Counted from the first letter of the stretch, positions 23,737-39,000 are shown. The stretch is 64,000 nucleotides of DNA from Strix aluco (GCF_031877795.1 NC_133939.1:8165698-8229697), one strand, 5' to 3'. Numbers and translations: made by a program. The notes: generated from the sequence alone by a model not told the origin.

Positions 23737-23744
23737 AAACCGTT
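23737..23744 (-). promoter_or_regulatory. miR-451 seed match in CAB39 3'UTR
   Basis: The minus-strand mRNA reads AACGGTTT here, complementary to bases 1-8 of miR-451. A few bases upstream in the mRNA, TCAGT can pair with the ACTGA in the 3' part of the microRNA. CAB39 repression by miR-451 is reported in mammalian cells, tying it to LKB1/AMPK signalling. The site lies about 120 nt after the stop codon, a favourable position. That it functions here is inferred. Confidence 0.6.
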
Positions 23745-23859
23745 CACTGAACAGCAGATTAGCAGTAATGTTCCTCATGAATCGATAAGAGTGCCTGATG
23801 CTGAATATCTAACAGCAAATGCTGAATTTGGGTTTAATATTTTAAGGGTTTATTGGAGA

Positions 23860-24048
23860 TTAAGCTTCTTGCTGTGCTGGTCTCTTCAAATCCCTGATCT
23901 GTTTAACTAAATAGGTCTTCTCATCATTAAATTGTTCATCCTCGGTCCTGTCATTCTGAAACTTGCTGAGGAACTCAATAAGTTTGGTCTGGTTCTTTAG
24001 AAGGATGTCTAATATAGGCTGTGTCTTGTTAGGGTTGGCTACAAACAC
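23860..24048 (-). CDS. CAB39: CAB39 last coding exon (codons 280-341 and stop)
   Basis: 189 nt after a TTGCAG acceptor. It begins [20 protein letters not shown] and ends with the family-typical RPAQQEA and a TAA at 23862-23860. The two residues (M, Q) that precede VFVAN in the open frame are intron bases. It encodes the C-terminal helices of MO25alpha and continues directly into the 3'UTR. Confidence 0.97.
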   Translation of the reverse strand: MFVANPNKTQPILDILLKNQTKLIEFLSKFQNDRTEDEQFNDEKTYLVKQIRDLKRPAQQEA

Positions 24049-27000
24049 CTGCAAGAAAATTAAAAGGCATTTAGCATAATAGCAGGAAACAGAAGGCTAA
24101 ATTAAAAAACAAACCTAGCCAACAAAACAGTGATGACAGTAACTTAAAATTATGTTTTAATTATTCTGTATCCCAGTATCGCTACAGAAAAAATAACGGA
24201 GTAAATGCAAGCTTTAAAATAAAATTACTCCTTTTTTTTATTAGGAGCTGAACACCAGTACCAAAATAAATTAAATTTGTGGGAGGTGACTAGCCACAAT
24301 ACCCTCTGCAGAAACCACTGAAGACACCTCATAGCTGAATTCTGTAGCAAATACACGGTTTCACGTTATATACAGCATCAGATGGGTATCTTAAAGTTCA
24401 CTGGAAACTTTTATACCTCGAGTTGTATCTCCAAGCTCTTAGCTATTTGCTTGTCTGCTGCAAAGTCAGAAGGTATCTGTTATAACGTGTAAACTACAGT
24501 TTAGGCTTTGAAATTTTAGGTGACTTGACTAAAATACCACTACCCTTCATACCCATGCAACACGTATAGATCAAGCACCAGGATGCTTCATGACTTCATA
24601 TGAAATCATGCATTCCTCCTTATCTTACTGCACTTCGTCTTTCTTAATTAAAAAATTTTCTAAGAAAAATTACACTGACAATCACATGAAAGTCCCTAAG
24701 TGGTTTCTAAACAGCTTTCAAAAGATGCAAAGAAAGCTATTTGTAAAGATGGATCATAATAAAGACAAACATTGGCTCTCTCTTTATTTAACCTTTAAGT
24801 AGACATTAAGGTAAGCTCCATTTAGGCGCAGCTAACTGGTTTACTCAACTAAACAACTTCTGGTGGGGTTCTTTTGTTGTTTCTTTTATTGTGGGATTTT
24901 TTAAACATACCTTAAACACGTGAAAGGCCTCAAACTGAATGTTACGACTCTTGTCTCGTAGAAGGTTCATCATTAGTTTGAGATTTTCAGGTTTGCTGAT
25001 GTACTTCGTCATAATTGTGAAGTTGTGTCTATCCAATAACAATTCACCAAGAAGCTAAAGTGGAAAACAAGCACAAATGGAAAAAATGACTGACAATGGA
25101 TGTAAGAAACAACTTTTTTCCTAAGTGCTTTCAAACACGCTGAGTAGTTGACACCGGTCTGTAATATAGTAAAAATGGAACTCAAATGTCCCGGATTTCT
25201 AAGTGCAGGGTGCATTTTCCTCTTATTTCAATGATGGAGTTCCTCCTTTTTCTCAACAAGTGAAAAATCACCTTTTGATCCTCCCTTGTTATGAACTGGA
25301 ACTTAAACGAGAAGTCTTTCATTCTTATTTCCCCATTATTTCTTTTTTTTTTTTTTTTCATTTATACAGAAGCTATACATCACTAATAAGAATCTGTTGG
25401 GGTTTTTTTTTAAAAAAAAAAAAAGTTAGCACTTCAAATGAGAAATATTTAGACTTCTTTTGCTACCTTCTTTGTCCAGAAGGGAGTAGAAGAATACCCC
25501 CCACAAGTACCACCCTTGCTACAAGTTACATATTATATTTATGTTCACTATTTCTCACCTACTTGAACGTAAAATTAGTACTGCTCTAGTCACATCATGT
25601 GAACCTTTATTAAATTACTTAAATGTGTCCAGATTTGTTGAAGGAAAAAAAAAAAAAATCAACGAAAATGAACATACTTGCATATAGCCATTTCTACATA
25701 CAGAAATGACTTGGTGTGTGCTGGATACTAAATAATGGAAGACCTGGACTAAAGAGAAGTAGCTGATCCTAAGAATTAAAACATATGAAAAATGAAAATA
25801 AACACTATCCAAGGCAGTTACTGAAGCCATTTCAATTCCAGTCAACCCACCCTGAAACTAAAGGAATTCTCTAACTTTGCATTTAAGAAAATAAAATTGC
25901 CTTACCTTAAGTGACTGCCTCTTTGTCACATAATTTTCTGAATGAAGTAACTTCTCATATTCACTGAAGAACTAAGCACAGAATAAAAGAAGGGTTAGGA
26001 CCTTTCCAAGCGTCACACACAACTCTTCCAAATTATTGTAACAAACTGGAGGAGATGCAAATCCACAATAAAAAAAGTAAACAAAATCTGAAATCTCAGT
26101 AGGTTTCTGTAAGTCACTACTGTTTAAACATTTGTATGCTTTAAAAAAAAAAAAAAAGTACTTAAAAATGTACTTACTCTTTTAGGAGCCTTTAATGTTT
26201 AGATTACAGTGTGGTAGAAGTAGTTATCTCATTATTTCTTAAGCTATAATAGTTCCTGGCAGTGAACACTGTTCATTAATTTCAGGAGTCCCCAGTGGGT
26301 GCAGGAGGGCTATCTCGAATTCTTTGGTTGTTACGGGTTAATACAGACAAAAGAAAAAGACGAGGAAAGGGTTCCCTCTAGTGGAAAAACCAGATCTAGT
26401 TTTCACAGAACTAGATTTCTGCCACCTCTTGTTTTCACACTTTTCTACAAACAACAATAAGGTCTTGATCTTAATTTCACTGCTTGGCAGAAATTACTCT
26501 AAGTTCAGTTGGTTTAATATTGTGTGCAAAGTTCCAAAAGCAAATCTAAACAAGGAACGAAAATACTGATTTCTTCAAATAAGATACACAGAACTAGAAA
26601 ATTCAGAATATTTAGCTCACCCTATCATAATGTTGCTCCAAAAATTCTGCACTTAGCAACTTGTGTCTTGTAAGCAAATCCTGTAAAAAAAAAAAAAGCA
26701 CAAAACCAATATTTCCACTAAAATATTTAAATAGTACATTTTTATTTGAACAGTGAGTACACATAAGACACCCAACAGAAAATTTTGCTATTTCATTAAA
26801 CGAAGAAATTTAGGACATGAATGCAGTTACCTGGACATTGCTAAGGATCTTGGCATCACTTAGGAAAGGTCTGCAATGTGTTATGTTAATTCACACAGGT
26901 AAATACCCTGTGGAATTACCACTGAAGAATGCCATTTATGGATCAAGGCTATGCTCTGCACAGAACTATACACAGCCAAGGTTAAGACCCACTGTTTAAT

Positions 27001-30000
27001 ACTGATCAATATTATGCTTACAGTCCCATAACTGGTTGTTTCAGGACAACAAAAAATTTCCCCAGACAAAGCATCAGCATCAAATATCTCAGGTTCATAA
27101 CAGAAGGAGAAGGAGTTTGCTCACTTGAGAAGTTGAGACACACAAATTTAAAAGCCCCTGACATGGAAGTGTACATGTATTCAGCTAACGTGTGACAGTT
27201 TAGATCTTGCTTTCTAGAATAAAAGTTATCAGGAACACAGTAAATATATATTTAAAGGTATGTCTTACATTCTGAGAAATAAGGAAGAACAGTGTCCAGC
27301 TTACCCATTTGCACCACACCTCCTTTTTTCCCCCCTCTCTAGGTTTGTTTTGCCCAAGACTGTTACACACATCATCTGGGTTCACACAGCAGAGAGCTAT
27401 AGAAATAGTAATTCCAATGTTGTATGTAAATTACCTTGAAAGTGGCAAATGCATCTGAAGCAATGTCAAATGTGGACATTTCCACGTATCTGAAGAAATC
27501 ATAGAATTGTTCTGACCACAAGATTATTTTAGCAAGTGGTTCATGCCTGATGCATTCTCTAAGCATTATTCCACAATTTAGGGCAATTTCTGGAGATTCG
27601 TACCTATTTAAAAAAAAATAACAAAGATTCTTTATACATACCTTCACAAGTTAGCACTGTACCACACTGCTAATTACAGTTTTCAATGCTATCAAGCAAA
27701 CAAAAATTCAAAGTTATTTCTGCATTAAACTCCACTTTTAAACATTTCTATGAAATATTACTGAAGTCATTACCAGTTAAATGTCAAATTATAGCAAATA
27801 CAAATGACTTTCACAAACTGAGAAAAAAGACAGTATTTTCTTCATACTCAAAATCAGTTTTCTTTTTTTTTTTCATATTGGTGGGATCACAGACATCTGC
27901 AAAAGCCGTAAGCGATTTCTGTCTTGAAAGCTGGCTGCTTCAACATGACAGCAATTTACATAAAGCTATCCATGATATGAGCATGAAGGATTAATAATAC
28001 CGGACATAAATTCATGTCTCCTCTTTCATTAAACCATTTTTCAGCAGCACCAGCTACTCTACACATCACAGGCTTCAAGCCTGAAATGCTTGGCAACAGT
28101 GTCCTCTAATTCTAAGGACAATACTGAACACCTCCTCTGCGCCTGAGTCTTCATCGCCTCTAGCAAAGTATTTGCGCCTTCTGAGAAGAGACCTCTGGAA
28201 CATGTCCATCACTGATTTGATGGAAGTGATGAAGCCGTCCCTGATGGCTTCATTTAGAAATTGTTGCTACACTTCCTTGGCAGGCTTTCTTGCTCAAATA
28301 TTACAGGGTTCTCTCAGCTGATTTTAGCATACACCAACAGCAGCTGTCAAAACCTCACAACAGTGTGTTTAAGACACATTTGATAGAAATACACCTTTGT
28401 ACTTGCTACTATCTCCTCATTTTCCCAAGCAAGCTAGTAGTAGGACCCTGGCTGAAAATGGAACTGTCTTTGCAAGCCAGCATGTTGCAATACAAACTAT
28501 CCCAGTCTACAGAAAATTTATGTCTGTTGTTACCTACCTGGTTCTGGAGCAGTCAAAGCCTCTTATATACCTTCCTGCCTCCCACCTAAAGAATCCTTTG
28601 TCCTATACCATCGGAAGCTAATTTAAATGCACCAGAATAATTCAGGAGCAAAGTATCATTGTGCATATTAAGCACTAACTATATTACCATAAAAAAAAAT
28701 TTCCTTCTGAATTAATTTTCATGTTAAATCCTGCAATTCTTCCCCATTTAGCCTGTCATCTACTGAACTTTTTGCAACTCATCCCATAGTTTAAATTTAC
28801 ATAAATTTGACTCAGTGGGATACAAGATATAACATTTGAGTCACTAAATGCCCATTTCAAACATCCTGACTTATGAATATGTGTTTCAACAATCCCTGTC
28901 AGAATAATGCTCTCTGAAGAGTGACAACACAAACTAAGAATTAGGACAAATGTGTTACATCCCTCATTCAGTCACATATCAATGAGAGCATGCTGAGAAA
29001 GTAGTTTCATCTCTCTGCACCTCAGATGTCTTTGCTTTCTCTTGTAAATTATTTTGAAGTAGTGCTGAATCAATATTTTCTTCCGTGTTATGCCACAATT
29101 AGTAATCCTTTTGTTCCTTCAACATTTAAATCTCACTTCCCCCCCCCAGAATCAGGGCTGTGATGCAGGGGGAAAAAAAAGCACTTCTGGCAGACACTTG
29201 TATGAGTTGAAGCAAATATTCCATACTGCTTCTGGTGCTAAACCTTTGGAGTCAGCATGAAACTAAAAGATGTAGAACTCCTGCTTTGTCCACAGAGAAA
29301 GTTTCTTGTATGATCTGTTTTCCAGTGGCTTACACAAATGACAAAGATGAGGTAAATGTAGAGATGTTACAATAAAATAGCCTAATATGCCACGTATGTG
29401 GCAGGTTAGTCAGCAGCTCTAATGACGACTATGAACTACGAAAAAGGGAAAACAAAATAAAGCTTCCTGTTTTAATGTTTAAAATATACTTGATTATCCT
29501 CACATCTCAATGCTACCAACATAACACAGGCAAGTATCTCACTGAGAAGCACGGCCTTTTCATACATCCTCTAGCTATCCCCGTAGGTGAAGTAAGTACT
29601 CATCAAGTGCAGTAAGCTTACCCAGCAGCTTTAACACAAACTACAAAACTAGTACTTGAAATAGCTACATTTTTTAAATGGTTTATTAATGTTTGATGAA
29701 CTTTTCGGTCCTAAAATAACACACTGGAATTGCAATTTTCAGAACTTTCTTAATTAACGTTATTAGAAATGTGAGCAATTCTTTTTAAATATAGACATCA
29801 CATTCTCAATTTGTTAAAATCTTATTTTAACATGAAAATGTTAAACACACTTTTCTGCTTCCATATTTGAGTTCCACAGCTTTACATGTGCAACCACATA
29901 TTCAGTATGGCATGATTCTCCAATATCCAGCACACCAGATAATACAAGAATAGAGGAAGAAACAGCCATCTGCATGCACCATATGCCCCAAATCATTCTT

Positions 30001-33000
30001 TTCTTTGGTCAAGTTTGAATTGGTGCATTTGTCACTACAGGAATATAAATCGCTATGAATAAAAAGTCTAAGACCAAACTAAGACCAAGGGATAGGAGAG
30101 CAAAATGGGTATGACAGCAGTTAAAGGAAAGAAACAGCCTTCAACTCTTGATTAGTGAGTAAGTTCACAAGGAAATAGTTTAAATAGGATCAAATAGTAT
30201 ACTGAAGGTAAATGTTTGTCCTACCCCAGTAAGAATATTCTAGGTTACTAACTGTTCTCAATTTTTAGTAATATTTCATGAAAAATTGTATTTTTTTGTG
30301 TTTTATTACCCAAATTTTCCTTTACTTAGAGGAATTGTGGGCCCCCAAACAAACAAAAAATAAAAAATCCAAACAAATCAAGTGTACTGTAAAGGAAGAA
30401 AAAACATTTCAGAACCCACAGCTTCTCCATGAATTTAAAAACTTCTTCATGTAAAAGCATATTTATGCTATACAGTCTACATACCCTTTTAATAGCATGA
30501 ACAATATATTCTGTTGAGTGCAGATGTATTCAACTGTGGGAGTTCTTGTACCAATTTGCCTTCTGAGGATGTTGTTGAAAATTTGCGCAACATCTTTTTT
30601 GCCCTGTCAAAAACATTAGCAGTTAAACACATAATATTCAAGTCCACTAGGCAAGTTAACAATTAAACATTAGCATCATCTCATGCATTCACACCATGTG
30701 AGTTCTGCAGTTCAGTCAGCCTCTGTACTCTGATCTTAAACAGATCAAATATGCTGTTTCTTTATCCCCATTTCAAATATGCCAAAGCACTCAAAACATT
30801 ACATCAAGTTGCAGCCAGATCACAGGTAAATTACATTAAGAACTAAAGCCAGTTGATGTTTCATCAGATAATTCTATGTAGGATCAATCTCCTGGGCTTG
30901 TTTGATACTTCTTTTTGCTAATAACATACCAGTTTTTAACTGTGCTCTTGCCTGAAATTGTGTTTCTTCAATATTCCATTATCAGAGCTCTCCTCTTGTC
31001 TAAGAACACATAATGCCACCGTTAAGAGTGTGCAGAGCATTTCTGACTGCAGTGTTAACATCCGACATAAAACCATAACTTATAGAAGCTAAATAAATAA
31101 ATAAAAACTACAAAGAGAAATCATCCTTTGACCTAAAATGCAAGTCTCACATTTTTCAATGCACAAAAGAAGTACAAATAAGACCAGCATGCTGGAAGTC
31201 AGCACAGGTTATACATAAAAAAATGCACAAGGATAGCAGCAGACTGTATAAAAGGAGCTGGGAATGTTCTCTGTGGAATATATATGCATCTCCTATTTAT
31301 TTCTTCTGTCAGACCATAGCTAAAGATGACGAATTGGTAGGGACATCTAACAAAAAGCTGATTATAAATATAAGCACTTTTCACTGTCATTCAGATGCAC
31401 CATTTAAAAGCCAGATTTCTCCAATTAACCTTCCATTTTGGACTGCCATAAAGACAACTTCAGGAATATGTGTTATCAGATCTAATCTAGAAAAAGCATT
31501 GGCAAACTTATACTAAACCTGGACTTGCAAATAAAGGCCTGTTAAGCAACTTCACCTGAAGGTTCCCTGAATGTTATACACAAAAACCATACGCAGGTGA
31601 TGTTTCTGGAGAATCTCTAGCTGTATTATAAATGCCCTGAGTAACATCATCAAGATTTTGAGTAAAATGCAAGGCATATTTAATTAACAAGAATTTTAAA
31701 GACAACAGCAATTATTCAAAATTATTTCAGTTTTCTAATCAACAACAATAAGACTGCATAAGAAAAAAAAAATCAGATGTTTATAAAAATGCAGGAGGAC
31801 TGTAGTTTTACAAATGGCATGTTTGTGAATTACCATGGATGGTTTCGTAGACTGTTGTTTACAGGATATAAGAGTTTGTTTGTAAATGCTTGTTTTCTCA
31901 ATTACAATTCCATTGAAAGCCAGCCCAAAGCAACACCAGAACTCTTTGTTCTGAAATGAGTAGAGCAGTGTTTCCAGAAACCGCTTTACTCAAACTCCAC
32001 ATAATATAGTCATCAACTCTCATTCACTAACATTGCCAATTTTGCACTGGATCTCACAATTTGCTTTGGATTCACCAGCAAGAACAGCATTTCCTTATTA
32101 TGCACATAATTGAACTGATAGTGGTACACAGTAATACCAAAGCTAGTTATTGTTAGGAGGATGTATTGCTAAGTGATCTCATGGCCTAACAAGAGCAAAC
32201 AGACACTGAACCCTGTGCCAACAGTCACGACTGCAAGAGGTGAGAGGGAGACTGTGCTAGTATTGTCTTTCGAGCAGAAGGATTCAGGCTACCCTAATGC
32301 AAAAGGCATTTTTGGTTTTTTGTTGTTCTTCATTTAAAAAAAAACAAGAACAAAAACAATAGTTCCACAAGGGATACCATCTCTCCTACAGACACAGTAC
32401 TGCAAATCAGCAGGCAGATAACCAGTAAGTTCATAAGACTGGTAAGTAGATGGTTGTGTTGACTGCTTTACTTGGAAAGAAAGCTTCCAGATAAGGATTC
32501 CATTTTAAACAGGCCTTTACACACAGCAAGGTCTGGCCAGTCAGACAGTTTCTTAATTGAAACATTAAAACATTAAATTTGTTACTCTTCTGGTTTTTAC
32601 ACTGTTATTTTTCTGGGTTTTTTTACCATACTATTCAGATTCAAATACATTTGAGACAGAGTGAACAGTCCCTGTCTATTAATTAGCTGTCTATTCCTGT
32701 TCTACAAGGAAACCTTCAGGAATAAGAGTGAAGTTCTTGACAAAATAAAAAGACCTTTACTTCATTGTTGAATAACTTCAAGCTGTGATGGGGCACCAGA
32801 AGGAATGAATGCTAGACCTCTTCAAGTTTAAGAATCAACAGGAAATCAAATTCTTATCTCCATCAGTAATGAAAACATCATTTCAAATGCAGTAAACCCC
32901 CAACTACAGAGATCTGGGATATCAAAGCCAACATCTGATTGACTTTGTAACAGCTGGGAAGGTAGTGCAGGTCTGGAGCACAGGTGTGTTGACATCAATT

Positions 33001-36000
33001 CTAGGTCACAACAATAGCTGGACAGTCTGCCAGATGCCATCCTTAAAAAGCAGACATGGTCCAGTCTAGAAAGCAGTGTGAATGACTTGTTCTCTCTCTA
33101 GGGACAACCGTCATATCCTTGTGTAACAAAGCAGCAGAAAGTCCACAAGCAGGAAACTACCCGCAACCTTTTCGAGTCCCCTTAGAATAAAATGAATAGC
33201 CTCCTTAATGACAGCAAGCTTGTACGAATTGTTATCATTCTTCATTACCAGGAGAGAATGAAGGTTTCCTTCACTAATAACCAGGCTGAGTAAACACCAA
33301 GCTGATAAGAATCTAGAGGTCAGCAGAATCCAGATGACGTTTCATGATTTCCTTTCTTCAGCAATTAAAGGCCATCACATGTCAGCATTCCCCCTCAGCT
33401 TTCCCATGTCTCCTTGCTTATTTAACAATCTGAATGCTTTATGTTTGGTATAAACAGTTGTGTAGGTAGGGAAAAGAATACCACTGTACTACAATTAAAC
33501 ACAAATCAGAGGGAGTTAGGGGTGGGGTGGAGGGGAGAGAAGAAAGAACAAGGAAGAAAGCCATTGTTTTTGTAATGTCGCACTACAATAGGACTTTAAA
33601 CTGTTGTGTTTGCATTGTGAACAAGTTGTTTATGAACAACCCTATTTTTAAGTAACCTTAGCAGGATGGTCTTTATCGTCAAGACTCTGAGATACATGGG
33701 ATCTGGCTCCTTTCCTAGACAACCACATGCTTCTTGTGGGACATCAGGGAAAACAGGCAAATCCAATTGTCCTGCAATTTCTTGTAACTAAATAGGGCGA
33801 TTTTTCACTATTGCATTGGGAAGCTAAATTATTCCATGTGATGTGTGACAAATGTCAGGTGGAGGTTTGTATAAAGATACTTTTGAATATAAATAAGTAT
33901 TGCTATTTTGAAGTAATCAATAAAAACTTGGGTTTGTTGTTTTTTTAATAAACAAAAAAAATGAGAAAAAAAAGTCTCCATCACTTGCTTCTAAAGAGCG
34001 AGAGAAATAGTGGACTGTTAATAAAACTAACTGCTTTAAATATTTAAAATTCTTCATAAGTGTTATGATAATTCTCTTTTCCAAGTAATTTAATTTAACA
34101 AGATCAGAGTACACACATGACTGTAGTATAACTTTTGTTCACTATGGTATCACTACTAAGAGATTAACCCTTCTGTGTACACAACAATTAAGAATTATTC
34201 CCTAATTTTAACAGAACTGTATCACCAGGATTAGAGGTTTATCTACTTCAATTTTGTGTGGTTTATGTGCCTAAATTCACAGATTTCATATTCTGTATTT
34301 GCTTAATTTTCTAGGTAGTTTGGAACAATGAGTTCTCTTTCAAATGGTTTTGTCTCAGCCAGAGAAAAAAAAAAACTGAAGATCAAAAGATGTCTTACCC
34401 AATTAAAGTGGCAGGAATTCAGATGTGTTTATTTTAACATATACAATATAAGAAATTCTTACCTCAAAATCAATAAGCTGCAAGTCGGCTACTAGGGTAC
34501 TAAGAAGACCGCTGTTGTACAGCTCTTGAGCCAGCTGTGCCACAGCTTCTGTCTGTGGCTCTTTTTCATTTGTGCCATACAAGATTTCTTTCATGGCGAC
34601 GAGGTTTTTTGAGACCTCCTCAGTGGCCTAAAGAAAATGGGAAAAGAATACAGTTAGAGGACAACGTCATTTGCCTTTGTAACTACACATTCTATTATTC
34701 TTAACATCTGCAAACTTCCATTAAGGGAAAAAAAAAAAAAACAAACAAAAACAGGACATGACAACCTGCTAAAACACCAATTGATAATCTTCTGCAAATT
34801 AGACTGTTATATGTTATTAAAAAAGAGGCAAGACACACGCAATTTATTTGACAAGTTACCAAAAGTAAAAATCTCTTCCTTTTTACTGCCTTTAAACTTC
34901 CTGTTCAAAAATCCACTAAAGAGCAATGGGATGAAAAGAACCCAACAAAATTTCCATTCTGTAAAACAGGTACGCAGGATCAGATTGGAAAACACGACAT
35001 GGAGACACATGCCTGATTCTAGTGAACTGCTCAGAGAGACCAAATGTATCCCTCCTACAGACTTTGCACTCATCAGGTTTTGTCAAATACCAGGCTCCTA
35101 CTCCATTCAGTGGGGATGAAATTTTTCCTTTCCAACTAACAAAACCTCAGAGAGAACCTCCTTTAATTTTCAGGTCATCTCAGAATTCAAGAACAAAGTA
35201 GCAAACAGACCCAGAAAGAGGTGTGCTCAGAAGAACACAGCCATACAGGAGATAATTAAAAGTCTAAGATGCTTCCCATTTGAAGTCCATCTTACAGAAG
35301 ACAGACAGGTCTGACCTCTCACTTGGGGAGGCCAGCGTAAGGAGTTCCTAAATTGCTGTGATGGGCTGGAGCAGCGTTTGGCAGTGGAAGCAGTCATCTC
35401 ATGAGTTAAAAAAAATTAAAAAAAAAAAATTGACAAGAACACTTCTGAAAACCCACTTCTAAATACACTTATCTTGGAGAAGAATGAACAATTATTCCTT
35501 TCAATATATATGTTTATGTAGCTTGGGGGCAAAACACTTAAAATGATCATCATAAACAGCTGGTTTAATTATATTGTATTAGTTCTTCATGTGCCTAAAA
35601 AGTATCAGTGGTTTTCAAGTGCACTAATTTTTAGTAATCTGATGAACCTGCCAACAAGGTACACATACATTTTAATGTAAAGTATTTATGATTGGTAGCA
35701 CATGGAAAATTAATGAAGTGAAAAAATGATCACTTTCTGGATATTGTCTGTCTTATAAGGGTATATAAAAAGATTTCTCATTTGTGCATTATATCTAGAG
35801 GCTTGAGATCAGCATGACCCATGCACTATTCAAGCCAAAGCCATTCCAGCTTTGTTAGGTATGCAAGTAAGCATTCCATGACCTTTAAGGAGGCTCCATA
35901 TCACTTTTAGCTCCTTCGCAACTTTCCACTCCCTGCTGCCTCCCTCTTCTTCCTAACTTCAGTTCCTAGTCCCAGTTGTCTCCTCCTTAATTGAAATTCC

Positions 36001-39000
36001 AAAGGATTTTCTGTGCACTGTTAGTAAGACAGCAAGAAGCAGGTGCTCAATAAGACTGCTTAGATTCATGACAGCTCCTGAAGATGTCAAATGAGAAAGG
36101 CAGTTCACCATATTGTAGTAGTATTACTTCACACAACTGTTCTATTTCTTTAAAATACAGAAGAAGTATCTCTTTATTAGGAAAAGAACAGGAACATCTG
36201 TCAAACATGGGAGATACGAAGAGATGCTTTTGATGCATGGCTACCAAGAAAAGAGGAAGCAGCAATAAAAACTCTATTGCATTTTGTCCCTGCACACTAA
36301 TTTAAAAAGCAAGATGAAAGAGGAAGAAAGGCAGAGATTCAAGTAGCTACATATTTTAAGTAAGATGGTGGCAATACTGAGGGCATGCCTGCAGTTAAGA
36401 ACTCCAGTGGAGAACTTTTTCGTACCAAAACCCCAGGAAACAGAACAACCCTCCCCAAACTTTAAAAATCACACTTGAAGGCTGCCCCTCACCACCACCC
36501 CAAGAAAGACACTAGTAATGGAAATGCTTACAAACCAGAAAAACACCACAGTGTTTCCAAAGAGTGCTTTTTTTTTTTTTTTAGGAAAAAAAAAGACTTC
36601 TGGGCCAAACATGAACATACAACTCAGTAACTTCAAGAAGAGACAGCAGAACTTCAATTTATTTCTCATGCTCTTTGTAACTGTCAAGATCATCTGAATG
36701 TGCTTCACTTGAACTTGAAATGACATACAGCTTTAGTGGGAAGTAATGGTGAGAGACAGAGAAATATAGAACAGCTCAGGTTGGAAGGTACCTCAGAAGG
36801 TCAACAGGGTCCAAGCACCTGCTCAAGGCAAGGACAACCTCAAAGTCCTATCTGGTTGATCAGGTCCATGGCCAGCCCTGCTCTGAACAGCTCCATAGAT
36901 GGACACTCCACCACCTCTCTAGGCAACCTGTACCAATGTCTGACCACCTTCATCGTGAAGAGACTTGCTTGTATCACTTCAGCTTAGGCCAAACTACCAT
37001 TTCTGGAAACATACTACAAATACAGAAATATGAGGTTTTCTGAAAGTATTATATCAATGACCAAGGTCTTTTGAGGCAATACAATGCCATAAAACATGAC
37101 ATTTCTATACTCCCCTCTATTCTAAAAATCAACATCAAAAGGACTAGAAAAGTCTTGAAAAACTTGTTCTAGAATCTCTCCACTCTTCTATATTCCTTGA
37201 ACTCTCTAACATATTCCAAATACATGATGTGCAGAGCTATTTTTGCCATTTCATATGCAGAATGAAATTTAGATAGCTACATCGAAAAATACAATGCTAC
37301 ATTATATATCAATGTTAAGAGTTAAGTGAAAAACTAGTAAAAAAATTCAAGACAGACAAGAGAAGGCTAGCTAGCATTACTTGCAAGATTTTGTAAGATA
37401 CCAAGATCTAAATAATTGCCTAATGCACTGTTTTAACAGGAAAAAAAAAATCTCTAGACAAAAAGAGTCAAAATGCACAGTGAAGTTCATCCCAAACCAC
37501 ATGATCAAAAGTGTAATTAATCAGACACTGTGTATTTTTGTATATATATTCTAATACAATATATAGGCAGGGCATATTTTATATATACAGAGAATATATA
37601 TATTCTACATATTATAGTCTATAAATATATCTGGTTTATGTATTACAATTATATATTGTGTATGTATATATATTAAAAGTTATTTTTATATATATATATA
37701 TATATTATCAAAACTGAGAAGGAGCAACCATGGAGCAACCAGAGCTTTAGAGAAAAATTCTTTGATAAGTCACATTTGAAATTCAATGGTGCAGATAATC
37801 AATACTGTTTGAGGACAAGTCAAACTATAAAAGTAAAATGTAAAGTAAGGAAAATGAAGAAAGTACTTATTTCTCTATTTTTATCGAAGACAGGAAGACT
37901 CTATTTAAAAACAAAAACAGACACCATGAAGTCACATGTATGACTGTCACACCAGAATAGCTGCATGTCTTTATAGCTATGAACCATTATGGTTTATTCC
38001 TGTCTCTAGGGTATTTCACTGATATTTCCAAAATGTACTGTTTCCTTAAACGCTAGGCAGTGCGAATACCAAATACTTCATTTAGACTTGCACAGCTGGA
38101 GTATCTGAGTTTTAGGACGCAACAGTTGCCTTTACTTAGAGAAAAAGATAAAGAACATGGTCAATCCTGAAGTGTTTGAGTACAGCAGGCTCCGTGTCTA
38201 TGGCTAGGGGTTCTATCCACATCAATAATGCAGTTACATAAATTGCACTATTAATTAAAACATCCATCAAAAAAACCTAACTATAGCTTTGAACCTGGAC
38301 TTGGTGAATATTTTTACTAGCCTAGAGCAGTATCCATCGTAAGTAACAAACACCATTTTAATAATTCTATTTAAACTGACTGGATTTCAAAACACTTACA
38401 AAAACATACAATTCTGTAAACATATTATCTACATCAGTGCCACTAGTTTATTTTAAAGGCCAAAAAGGATTACATTATTTTTCAGCAGACATTTAGCATG
38501 ATCATCAAAGAGCTAAACTCAATTAGAAGAGAAGCATGTCTTCTCACCCATTACTCCCAGAAGCAGCCCCATCTTTATCCCTTGAGTAACAGCCCCATAC
38601 CATAGGCAAGGCAGATTATTTAACCTTTAGCCTTCTTTCAACCACAAATTAACTGTATACACATGCATAATACATTTAAAATTTTACTGCTTTGTAAATG
38701 ACAGTGTTAACTCACTGAAAGAAATCTGATCTATGGCAACATGACTAACATTACATTTGGACAGATGAATCAAAACAGCATATTGCATTGTCCTATACAT
38801 ATAGTACACCCTCCATTTGTATAGAGCTAGTAACTTAAGAGAGACCGACCATGTCTGGCAAGTCAACCCACACGGGTTAACAACATGTCTGAAACAATTA
38901 TCCAAAAGCCAAAACTGGAGCTGTTATGAGCATGTTAACCCAAGGTCAGAGGGTAGGGAAGAACAAGTTTATTACATGAGTAAATATTTACCTTCGCAAC

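Larger units (their letters stand above)
21445..23859 (-). other. CAB39: CAB39 3' untranslated region
   Basis: About 2.4 kb of AT-rich, stop-filled sequence follows the stop codon in the same exon, with no splice signal I consider convincing. The far end is inferred from the AATAAA at 21467-21462 and a TGTGTT-rich stretch just beyond it. The length resembles the mammalian CAB39 3'UTR as I recall it. Closer AATAAA hexamers, for example near 23849, 23500 and 23310, could give shorter transcripts. The region contains a miR-451 seed match at 23737-23744. The exact cleavage site is inferred. Confidence 0.7.

Noticed and set aside
25343..25424. Homopolymer T and A runs as possible retrogene poly(A) tails
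   Set aside because: No parent coding sequence or target-site duplication is visible next to them. They are ordinary intronic homopolymers, like those near 21579, 26138 and 34728.
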